Positions 1 through 5,874 of a DNA stretch of 9,617 bases are shown here, in pieces. How positions within the stretch are numbered: position 1 is the first letter of the stretch; each line of letters opens with the position of its first letter. The notes beneath the pieces were generated by a model. It made no database searches, had not been told where the DNA came from, and saw nothing but the letters and a program-made list of their open reading frames with translations. The position numbers and the translations under genes were made by a program. This DNA comes from Deltaproteobacteria bacterium (GTDB lineage Bacteria; Desulfobacterota; DSM-4660; Desulfatiglandales; B25-G16). The stretch spans positions 1 through 9,617 of the forward strand of contig JAFDHR010000200.1 of the NCBI GenBank assembly GCA_019308645.1, in the 5' to 3' direction.

Positions 1-359
1 TTTCCTTCTAATGCCATCATTGAAAACATTAAATTAAGAATCGCCCACTTGTAGCTCATGCCTTTGGCAAGGTTTCTCACATCGGCTTCCGCCTCTCTCT
101 CGTTATTGTACTCCTTCCATCTACATCCCCCTAAATACCACGAAGTCGGTTGCGGGGTTCGTGAACATATTATGGTATTATTTCTTGCTACCCACATTCC
201 TCTACCGTGTCCAATGTCTCTATAGAAAACATTCTCAGGTCTTTGTAAAAGGGTGTGAACAGCATCAACAACATCTTCATGGGTACTGTCGCCGTTCTTT
301 ATAAAATCCATAACTTCTTTAAGTTGCTCGATTGTCAGGTCATCCTTAATTTGTGTCAT
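1..359 (-). CDS. Hypothetical protein, 3'-truncated by the window edge
   Basis: An open frame of 119 codons starts at an ATG (357-359) and stays open to the left edge, so its C-terminus is not seen. A strong ribosome binding site (AAGGGGGTG on the minus strand, about 367-375) sits a few bases before the ATG, which supports the start. The protein begins MTQIKDDLTIEQLKEVMDF and is mostly hydrophilic. It has a middle segment rich in Gly, Trp and Arg (GRGMWVARNN, then WYLGGCRWKEY) that suggests a small beta-rich fold, and it turns helical and methionine-rich near the edge. I do not recognise the family. It has the same direction as the 4Fe-4S gene upstream and lies 45 bases after it, so it could be the last gene of that operon, but it has its own ribosome binding site. 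No signal peptide is seen. Confidence 0.7.
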   Translation of the reverse strand, partial: MTQIKDDLTIEQLKEVMDFIKNGDSTHEDVVDAVHTLLQRPENVFYRDIGHGRGMWVARNNTIICSRTPQPTSWYLGGCRWKEYNNEREAEADVRNLAKGMSYKWAILNLMFSMMALEG

Positions 360-404
360 TTTTTATGCACCCCCTTTTGTATCAAATGATGTATTTCGGT
401 CTTT

Positions 405-1463
405 TTATTTAATTAGCCCTCGGTTGTTTAGCCGTTGTTGCTCCCATGCCTTGTAATTGTCTGGGGGGTGAATTATCTCAGCGTCGGGCCTTAACTCGAG
501 TTTCATTGCCTCATTAGGACACCCAGTAACACAGATACCACAGCCAATGCATTTGGTCAGGTCAATTACTGATACTTCATCTACGCTGCATGCGTGCACC
601 TGGCAACGCTCCTCACATATTCCACAGCCAAGGCATACTTCTGGATCAACAACTGCATAGTAATTTGCCTTGGCAACTGATTGTTCGATGCCAAATTCGT
701 TTATTCCCCTTAGGATTTGGCAACAACACCCACAACAGTTGCATACATAAAAGACTCCCCTGGCAACATTGCTTACCGTGTGAACCAGGCCCACTTCTTC
801 ACTTCGGTCAAGCACCTCAAGGGCTTTTTCTTGAGTAATACTGTGTGGTCCTTCTGGTCTTTCTTTCGGTAAAAAAATAAGACAAACATCCAGAGGAAAG
901 TCGCACTTTCGAGTCTCCCGCAGATCTTGTTGTTTTCTACAGATGCAATCCCGTAGCTCAAAAGATTTGGCTTGGAGTAGTAATGGTTTTATATCATCAT
1001 AGGGAAGAATAAACTCAGTTTTAACTGTTCCTTGCGCCGGAACAACGCGGTGCAGCGCTGGCTCATAGCGCATTATTCCTTCTGCCCCGCCTTCATTCCA
1101 GTATTGCTCACACAGATGAGCAAACTCATGGTCCATGATATCCCATTGTTCCTCATAAAAACCAACAACAAATGGAGCGAGCCGGAACCTCTTTATCCCA
1201 TCTCTCTTTGTTGAGCCCCATATAATACCCTTACCCACCATTGCCTTAAGTCTTGTCTCAATTTCTTTCTGTGATAGGTTGGACCGTTCTGCTATCGCGT
1301 CTGTTGTCTCATTTGTGCCAGTCATGTTACTTGCCACTACTGCCTCTTCGGGTGAGAATATTTTCTTGAGGATCTGCAATTCAACACCAGAGTCAGTTCT
1401 CGGGAAACCTCCGGGCAGGAGATCTAAAGCACGGGCTAATTTTTCGTATGCGTCAACACTCAT
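405..1463 (-). CDS. 4Fe-4S dicluster protein with N-terminal winged-helix-like region and CNCCGCCC motif
   Basis: This is a cytoplasmic iron-sulfur protein of 352 aa, probably an electron carrier or redox-responsive protein. I chose the ATG at 1461-1463 because a perfect AAGGAGGG (1469-1476) lies 5 bases before it; a longer frame from a TTG at 1508 would overlap the upstream gene and has no such site. Residues about 25-95 look like a helix-turn-helix or winged-helix segment (TTDAIAERSNLSQKEIETRL). A central cysteine set follows (C173, C175, C187, C194), then the dense cluster CNCCGCCC (241-248). Two ferredoxin motifs come last: C277-x2-C280-x2-C283-x3-C287, and C305-x2-C308-x2-C311-x3-C315-P. 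It follows the C_GCAxxG_C_C gene by 16 bases, so the two are almost certainly co-transcribed. Proteins of this layout occur in anaerobes, but their substrate is not known to me. Confidence 0.9.
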   Translation of the reverse strand: MSVDAYEKLARALDLLPGGFPRTDSGVELQILKKIFSPEEAVVASNMTGTNETTDAIAERSNLSQKEIETRLKAMVGKGIIWGSTKRDGIKRFRLAPFVVGFYEEQWDIMDHEFAHLCEQYWNEGGAEGIMRYEPALHRVVPAQGTVKTEFILPYDDIKPLLLQAKSFELRDCICRKQQDLRETRKCDFPLDVCLIFLPKERPEGPHSITQEKALEVLDRSEEVGLVHTVSNVARGVFYVCNCCGCCCQILRGINEFGIEQSVAKANYYAVVDPEVCLGCGICEERCQVHACSVDEVSVIDLTKCIGCGICVTGCPNEAMKLELRPDAEIIHPPDNYKAWEQQRLNNRGLIK

Positions 1464-1479
1464 TGTTGCCCTCCTTAAA

Positions 1480-1962
1480 TTATAGTTTTTCTTTTTCTGC
1501 CAACTCAATGCATTTATTCACTACGAACTTCAAAAAAATATCGCAGGTGTTTTTCCAGCCTTTATTTTGGATATATTGATTAAGCTCTTCTGGATTACTC
1601 CAATCACATTTGCAGAGTGTCTTACAATCTGTACTGCCGAATTCTTTTAAAAAGTCTATCTAAAGCTCGTACACAGCATGAATGGCTTTGTCTCTTTCCT
1701 GTCCATGCTCCTCCGGGATGCCCTCTTTGCCTTGACCGTAGCGAAGGCCAATAGCTATGCTGCCACCAAACAGAAGACCACATGTGGTTTGTCCAGACGA
1801 AATAGCCCCCATATATCCAGCAGTAGCCCAGGAATACTCTTTTGGTGGTAAGTCCCACAGGGCTTGCAAGCCTTGCAAGCTGGCTTCAGCTCACGTATAA
1901 AGATGCATCCTTTTATATGCCTTGGTTAAAACATCCTCGAAAAAATCTTGATCTTTTATCAT
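1480..1962 (-). CDS. C_GCAxxG_C_C family redox protein; candidate selenoprotein with in-frame UGA (codon 24) and UAG (codon 101)
   Basis: Read without frame change from the ATG at 1960-1962 to TAA at 1480-1482, this is a 160-codon gene interrupted by TGA at 1891-1893 and TAG at 1660-1662. The start has a good ribosome binding site (GAGGTGA) and lies 2 bases after the stop of the upstream frame, so translation is probably coupled. The TGA falls in LYT-x-AEASLQGL, where this family normally has its first conserved Cys (NCAEAVL-like). The core GQTTCGLLFGG (Cys at codon 55), the segment FGSTDCKTL (Cys at codon 112) and a late TCD (Cys at codon 145) match the other family cysteines. Reading frame and homology continue on both sides of each stop. 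I infer selenocysteine at codon 24. The UAG replaces what is probably an aromatic residue (VYEL-x-IDFLKEFG): pyrrolysine, a nonsense mutation and a base error are all possible. A standard gene caller would report only fragments. Confidence 0.75.
1862..1893 (-). promoter_or_regulatory. Bacterial SECIS-like hairpin immediately after the in-frame UGA
   Basis: After the TGA (1891-1893, minus strand) come 10 bases, then a perfect 7-bp stem GCTTGCA / TGCAAGC around the 5-nt loop AGGCT. The loop begins 18 bases after the UGA and has G as its second base. Known bacterial SECIS elements have a short stem, a small apical loop with a G among its first two bases, and a loop placed roughly 16-37 bases after the UGA; all three hold here. 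SelB would bind this hairpin in the mRNA. A chance hairpin cannot be excluded, because the same bases also encode conserved protein sequence. Confidence 0.65.
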
Positions 1963-1964
1963 GA

Positions 1965-2366
1965 TCACCTCTCTTTATTTCTCGCCCCCTCTTTTGTATC
2001 ATTCATGCGCGGTTGGTCTTCGATGAACGAGCGAATAAGGTTTGTCCCGCTGAAGTGGCCCAGGGTCAAATAGGCAATTGCTATCTCCGGGCCTAATAAC
2101 TTACGTCGTATTTGGCTGTAACTAAACCCCTGTCTATAATGGGACAGGATGCGTTCTCCAAGTTCCTTCAAGTACTCAATCTTGCCAATGATCTCATTGT
2201 GTGGATTTTTACGGGTGTGAGTAGAAAAAGTATAGGAGACAAGGGATTGTGTGTCAAAAGAAAAAAGAAAAGTGTAGTTAGTTTGACTCCCTTTGTTTTT
2301 ATAGTTGTATTGTGTCATTTCCCGCACTCCCATCATATCTTTTAGATGGCGTTTTTTGTGGAACAT
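1965..2366 (-). pseudogene. Remnant resembling the C-terminal part of an MBL-fold metallo-hydrolase
   Basis: The frame ends with TGA at 1965-1967, two bases before the start of the C_GCAxxG_C_C gene. Its last 90 or so residues (from STHTRKNPHNEIIGKIEYL through YLTLGHFSGTNLIRSFIED) look like the helical C-terminal extension found after the catalytic core of many MBL-fold hydrolases. The metal-binding HxHxDH core is absent. The part before about 2235 does not look like that family and includes sequence shared with a repeat found twice elsewhere in the window. I infer that the first gene of the operon lost its 5' end, probably by insertion or recombination at the repeat. The start is uncertain: an ATG at 2364-2366, a TTG at 2378 and a later ATG after GGGAG are all possible. 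The family call is from memory and moderate at best. Confidence 0.4.
2327..2366 (+). repeat. Partial copy (A) of the interspersed repeat
   Basis: CTCCCATCATATCTTTT at 2327-2343 is identical to the start of repeat copy B at 3949, and the match continues with substitutions (TGGC, TTTT, TGGAA) for about 40 bases before fading. Only the 5' end of the repeat is present here. It lies between the truncated MBL-like frame and the ATPase promoter, so it may mark a rearrangement junction. Confidence 0.55.
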
Positions 2367-2393
2367 ATTACAGAGCAAGCCATTTTTTAAATA

Positions 2394-2480
2394 CCTTGAC
2401 TATTATACAATTTTAGATTGAATTAACCTTGACTTTTATACATTTTTCCTCTATATTATCCCTGACTTTATGAGATATAA
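2394..2480 (+). repeat. Three imperfect direct repeats at 33-bp pitch upstream of the ATPase gene
   Basis: CCTTGACTATTATACA starts at 2394, CCTTGACTTTTATACA at 2427, and a shorter copy, CCCTGACTTTATGAGA, at 2460. The starts are exactly 33 bp apart, close to three helical turns, so a bound protein would meet all three on the same face. The second copy supplies the -35 box and the third overlaps the first possible start codon of the ATPase gene. This layout suits an operator array, possibly autoregulatory. Confidence 0.6.
2429..2457 (+). promoter_or_regulatory. Sigma-70-type promoter for the ATPase gene
   Basis: TTGACT (2429-2434) and TATATT (2452-2457) are separated by 17 bases, an optimal spacing. 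Transcription would start near 2464, leaving a leader of only about 5 bases before the ATG at 2470 or about 20 bases before the ATG at 2485. Confidence 0.6.
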
Positions 2481-3849
2481 AACAATGTTTTCACGATCCA
2501 TCTTGTTAAAATTCGATCAATGGGCTGATCAAACCAATCGAAAGCCCTTAGTTCTGCGCGGTGCCAGACAGGTAGGGAAAACCACAGCCGTAGATCTTTG
2601 GGCGGATCAATTTGATCAGTATCTCTATTTGAATCTGGAGCTTCCGGAGGATAGAGCTCTATTCGAACGGGAGTTAGGATTTGAAGAACGCGTTGAATCT
2701 ATCTTCTTCTATAAAAACGCTGTTCGAGATAGGGAGAAGACTCTTCTCTTTATTGACGAGATACAAAATGCACCTCAAGCTGTAACGGAGTTGAGATATT
2801 TTTATGAAAAAGCGGGAAATATTTTCGTCATTGCGGCAGGTTCCCTGCTGGAATCGTTGATAGATCGGCATATAAGTTTCCCGGTCGGAAGGGTCGAATA
2901 TCAGGTCATGCGTCCGCTATCGTTTCGTGAATTTTTAGAAGCCAGTGATGAAACTCAGGCAATACGAATCTTCGATCAAATACCGATGCCAAATTATGCC
3001 CACGAAAGGCTGCTGAAATTATTCCACCGATTTGCGTTCATTGGGGGGATGCCAGAAATCGTTAAGGTCTACCTTGATACCAGAGACCTGAACCGACTGA
3101 AGCCTGTTTATGAGAGCCTTATCGTTTCATATCTTGATGATGTCGAGAAATATGCATCCAATCAAACCCAGTCTGCTGTGCTTCGACATATTATCCGAAA
3201 CGCTTTTTTCGAAGCCGGCTCCCGCATTACCTTTCAAGGTTTTGGTAGATCCAATTATCGCTCGCGGGAGATGAGTGAAGCGTTCTCTGTTCTTGAGAAA
3301 GCTATGCTTTTACACCTTATATATCCCACTACGCATACCAAACCACCTTTGTTGGCTGACCGAAAAAGATCGCCCAAACTACAGCTTCTGGACACTGGCT
3401 TGGTAAATTATTTCGCAGGACTACAGAAAGATCTGTTTCAATCCGCTGACCTCAACAATGTATATAAGGGCAAGATCGCCGAACATATCGTGGGTCAGGA
3501 GTTGCTGGCAGTGAATACGTCGGTTCTACATGGGCTCCATTTTTGGGTTCGTGAGAAAAAGCAGTCCAATGCAGAGGTGGATTTTGTAGTGCCCTTCGGT
3601 GATTATCTCATACCCATCGAAGTCAAATCCGGCGCCGCAGGACGCTTGCGTTCTCTGCACCAGTTTATTGACCAAGCCCCTCACCCCTATGCTGTGCGGT
3701 TTTATTCAGAGGAGGTATGTATAAATACGCTCAAAACCATCGGAGGAAAGCCTTTCTTCCTGCTGAATCTGCCGTACTATCTTGTCAACAGGCTCGATGA
3801 TTATTTGGATTGGTTTTTAAATGAGGTGAAAAAGAAATCGCATCACTGA
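2470..3849 (+). CDS. AAA family ATPase with DUF4143 C-terminal region
   Basis: This 459-aa protein is of normal length for the family and appears intact. The AAA domain carries Walker A GARQVGKTT (residues 31-39), Walker B TLLFIDEIQ (91-99) and the sensor-like segment IAAGSLLE (121-128). The DUF4143 part follows from GGMPEIV (192-198), through LLDTGLVNYF (307-316), to a C-terminal nuclease-like fold with E337, EVDF (D371) and PIEVKSG (E384, K386). These residues fit a PD-(D/E)xK-type active site. Such ATPases are common in anaerobes and archaea, often as solitary mobile genes, and their function is poorly known. There is no good ribosome binding site before 2470. The ATG at 2485 (MFSRSILLKFDQW) matches the usual family start better, so the first five residues are doubtful. 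It is probably transcribed alone from the repeat-embedded promoter. Confidence 0.92.
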   Translation: MRYKTMFSRSILLKFDQWADQTNRKPLVLRGARQVGKTTAVDLWADQFDQYLYLNLELPEDRALFERELGFEERVESIFFYKNAVRDREKTLLFIDEIQNAPQAVTELRYFYEKAGNIFVIAAGSLLESLIDRHISFPVGRVEYQVMRPLSFREFLEASDETQAIRIFDQIPMPNYAHERLLKLFHRFAFIGGMPEIVKVYLDTRDLNRLKPVYESLIVSYLDDVEKYASNQTQSAVLRHIIRNAFFEAGSRITFQGFGRSNYRSREMSEAFSVLEKAMLLHLIYPTTHTKPPLLADRKRSPKLQLLDTGLVNYFAGLQKDLFQSADLNNVYKGKIAEHIVGQELLAVNTSVLHGLHFWVREKKQSNAEVDFVVPFGDYLIPIEVKSGAAGRLRSLHQFIDQAPHPYAVRFYSEEVCINTLKTIGGKPFFLLNLPYYLVNRLDDYLDWFLNEVKKKSHH

Positions 3850-3948
3850 CTTAAATTATTTAGGTTGCCATCTTGAATGAGGCTTTGGCGGCGTAAGATG
3901 AATTTAGTATCAAATTGGAAAAAGGCAAAGATTGCGAAATTACCAACT

Positions 3949-4100
3949 CTCCCATCATATCTTTTGGGTGGCATTTTCTCTGGAATAAGATATAATCCTT
4001 TTCCGAATATTAAACTTATTATCGGACAACACATTCTACTTTAATTGCAATATGACATTTGTGTTGCAGTAATATAAACTGCATATAGGCAGTATAATGT
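3949..4100 (+). repeat. Interspersed repeat, copy B (upstream of brnT)
   Basis: This 152-bp stretch aligns over its whole length with 4771-4925, at roughly 85 percent identity by eye with small indels. It begins CTCCCATCATATCTTTTGG and ends at GCAGTATAATGT, after which the two copies diverge abruptly. It carries no convincing gene and no clear terminal inverted repeats, so it is not an obvious MITE. It fills most of the intergenic space between the ATPase gene and brnT. The rest of that space, 3850-3948, shows nothing recognisable. Confidence 0.8.
4065..4098 (+). promoter_or_regulatory. Inverted repeat and -10 box in front of brnT (candidate operator)
   Basis: TGCAGT (4065-4070) and ACTGCA (4078-4083) form a perfect 6-bp inverted repeat with a 7-base spacer. 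A third half-site, GCAGT (4089-4093), runs into a consensus TATAAT (4093-4098). No clear -35 box is visible at the usual distance. The start of brnT is 30 bases downstream. Toxin-antitoxin operons of this type are normally autorepressed at such palindromes, so I infer an operator, perhaps for BrnA. Confidence 0.45.
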
Positions 4101-4113
4101 TTGGCTATAATAA

Positions 4114-4621
<508 letters not shown>

Positions 4622-4692
4622 CAGGTGTTTCGCAGGCACTCAACACCTGGCGGTTGAAGACTTTTCTTTTTAACCGCCTTTTACTTTTTTCA
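4622..4692 (+). terminator. Tandem hairpins after brnA, the second a rho-independent terminator
   Basis: The first hairpin pairs CAGGTGTT (4622-4629) with AACACCTG (4642-4649) across 12 bases. The second pairs GGCGGTT (4649-4655) with AACCGCC (4672-4678) and is followed by TTTTACTTTTTT, a typical terminator tail. The two stems share base 4649, so they may compete. The first hairpin (ACAGGTGTTTCGC...AACACCTG) resembles the variable stem of the attC-like site at 7632-7705 (ACAGGTATTTCGC...ATACCTG). Confidence 0.7.
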
Positions 4693-4770
4693 AGGAAGGG
4701 TGGCTGGGGAATAGGACATATGGCCGTCTGATAATCGGTCAATGTTATGTAAGTATGCTATACCCTGAAC

Positions 4771-4925
4771 CTCCCATATCTTTTGGGTGGCATTTTCTCC
4801 GGAATACGATATAATGATTTTCCGAATATTACGCTCATTATTGAATAACACATTTTACTTATTGGATAATTACAATATGAAATTTGTGTTGCAGTAGTAT
4901 AAACTGCATATAAGCAGTATAATGT
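4771..4925 (+). repeat. Interspersed repeat, copy C (upstream of the solitary hicB-like gene)
   Basis: This is the second near-full copy of the element at 3949-4100. It has a 3-base deletion near the 5' end and an insertion of about 6 bases around TATTGG in the middle. It retains the TGCAGT/ACTGCA inverted repeat (4890-4908) and TATAAT (4918-4923). Most of the gene-free stretch 4622-5008 is this repeat plus the hairpins; 4693-4770 holds nothing I recognise. Confidence 0.8.
4890..4923 (+). promoter_or_regulatory. Inverted repeat and -10 box in repeat copy C
   Basis: TGCAGT (4890-4895) and ACTGCA (4903-4908) plus TATAAT (4918-4923) repeat the arrangement seen in front of brnT. The arms are unchanged while the spacer and loop bases differ (AGTATAA against AATATAA; ATATAA against ATATAG), which suggests the arms matter. 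The next gene starts 85 bases downstream. Confidence 0.4.
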
Positions 4926-4928
4926 AAC

Positions 4929-5244
4929 GGTTATGCGGCTGATTTCTGAAAGGTCTATTTCCAGTTGATAAACCAGCTCAGAGGATAACCTTACAGTGCC
5001 CTGATGAAATGAAAGATTATCATATCAATATCTTCTATAGTGAGGATGACGAAGGTTATATCGCTGATATTCCTGATCTAAGTCATTGCTCAGCCTTTGG
5101 TGAGACTCCAGAGGTAGCTCTCTCAGAGGTCGTGAAAGCAAAGAAAGCTTGGCTTGAGTCAGCCCATACAAACGGGAAGCCTATACCTGAACCCCACTAT
5201 TGTCCGGTCATTTACCAGGTTGCTTAATCATCGTTCGCATAACC
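4929..5244. repeat. 9-bp inverted pair GGTTATGCG / CGCATAACC flanking the solitary hicB
   Basis: GGTTATGCG (4929-4937) and its exact complement CGCATAACC (5236-5244) bracket the gene. GTTATGC and GCATAAC are the outer core forms often seen at attC borders, and the right copy is followed by ACCTGCTGCT, which also occurs in the attC-like site at 7679-7688. No complete attC stem is visible at either end, so this is at most a decayed cassette border. Confidence 0.3.
5009..5227 (+). CDS. Solitary HicB-like antitoxin
   Basis: The 72-aa product has the HicB beta-sheet pattern: YHINIFYSEDDEGYIADIPDLSHCSAFGETPEVALSEV, then a helix and PIPEP near the end. It has no C-terminal DNA-binding domain and no hicA partner beside it; the hicB-hicA pair downstream has its own hicB. 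HicB proteins bind and neutralise the HicA mRNA-cleaving toxin. A lone copy could be a leftover antitoxin, an anti-addiction factor, or a protein with another partner. The ribosome binding site is poor (GAGGATAA lies over 20 bases upstream), so expression is uncertain. The gene is flanked by an inverted pair of GGTTATGCG. Confidence 0.75.
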   Translation: MKDYHINIFYSEDDEGYIADIPDLSHCSAFGETPEVALSEVVKAKKAWLESAHTNGKPIPEPHYCPVIYQVA

Positions 5245-5333
5245 TGCTGCTAAAAACCAAGTTTGAAAATCATAAAGAGTTAATAGAATCTTTTTTTGAG
5301 TCTCTATAAAATTAAATAAAAGGGAGAAAAATT

Positions 5334-5549
5334 ATGCATAACGAATTTACCGCCATTATTGAAAAAGATGGAGACTGGTATATATCCTATTGTCCCGAAG
5401 TCGCAGGCGCAAACGGCCAAGGTAAAACGATAGAGGAATGTAAGGCGAGCTTAGCTTCGGCCATTTCTCTGATCCTTGAAGATCGACGAGAAGATGTCAT
5501 GCGAGGAGTGCCCGACGATGCGATTCGTGAGGTTATCGCAATTTCATGA
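5334..5549 (+). CDS. hicB: HicB family antitoxin of a hicBA pair
   Basis: The 71-aa product reads FTAIIEKDGDWYISYCPEVAGANGQGKTIEECKASLASAISLIL, the standard HicB fold with the CPE-x-GA-GQG-T-EE pattern. It has no separate DNA-binding domain, as is usual for this short class. AGGGAGAA about 10 bases upstream gives a good ribosome binding site. Its TGA overlaps the ATG of hicA (ATGA at 5546-5549), so the pair is translationally coupled with the antitoxin gene first. It should bind HicA and block its RNase activity. Confidence 0.92.
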   Translation: MHNEFTAIIEKDGDWYISYCPEVAGANGQGKTIEECKASLASAISLILEDRREDVMRGVPDDAIREVIAIS

Positions 5550-5740
5550 AAAGACAAGCTCTTTTACGCTACTTGCGTAGGAATGGATGTTATCTTAAAC
5601 GTGAAGGAGGCGCCCATTCATTATGGGTTAATCCATTAACTGGAGAAATCGAAACTGTGCCGCGTCACTCCGAAATCCCTGATAAGCTTGCGAGAAAAAT
5701 TTGTAAGGGCTTGGGTCTTCCAGATATCAAAAACAACTAA
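5546..5740 (+). CDS. hicA: HicA family mRNA interferase toxin
   Basis: The 64-aa product matches HicA: the N-terminal helix KRQALLRYLRRNGC, then REGGAHSLWVN with the catalytic His at residue 24, then VPRHSEIPDKLARKICKGLGL. HicA is a double-stranded-RNA-binding-fold toxin that cleaves mRNA and is held by HicB. The length is typical and nothing looks broken. The stop is followed directly by two more stops (TAATAATAG), which closes the frame firmly. Confidence 0.92.
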   Translation: MKRQALLRYLRRNGCYLKREGGAHSLWVNPLTGEIETVPRHSEIPDKLARKICKGLGLPDIKNN

Positions 5741-5860
5741 TAATAGTAGAATTGAATATTTGAAAGCTTAACCAGGTAAATGTAGACTTTAAGGCACGGC
5801 TGGTCACTAATACGATGGCTTTTGGGCAATAAATTACACACGTTAATCCAATCCAAAATG

Positions 5861-5867
5861 AAAGGAG
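5861..5867 (+). promoter_or_regulatory. Strong ribosome binding site for the secreted coiled-coil protein
   Basis: AAAGGAG lies 7 bases before the ATG at 5875 and decides the start, which also places the signal peptide at the N-terminus. Confidence 0.7.
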
Positions 5868-5874
5868 TATCAAA

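Noticed and set aside
590..1485. Plus-strand open frames opposite the 4Fe-4S gene
   Set aside because: They are antisense shadows of a strongly supported coding region and lack ribosome binding sites and recognisable domains.
1464..1508. TTG-initiated 15-residue extension of the 4Fe-4S protein
   Set aside because: It would overlap the end of the upstream gene, and the ATG at 1461-1463 has a perfect ribosome binding site inside the supposed extension.
1622..1858. Open frame of 78 codons inside the C_GCAxxG_C_C gene on the same strand
   Set aside because: It is a shifted reading of the same bases and is full of Trp and Arg without family features. The unshifted frame, with the two in-frame stops, gives the recognisable protein.
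2112..2345. Plus-strand open frame opposite the MBL-like remnant
   Set aside because: No ribosome binding site or recognisable protein; the minus-strand frame fits the operon.
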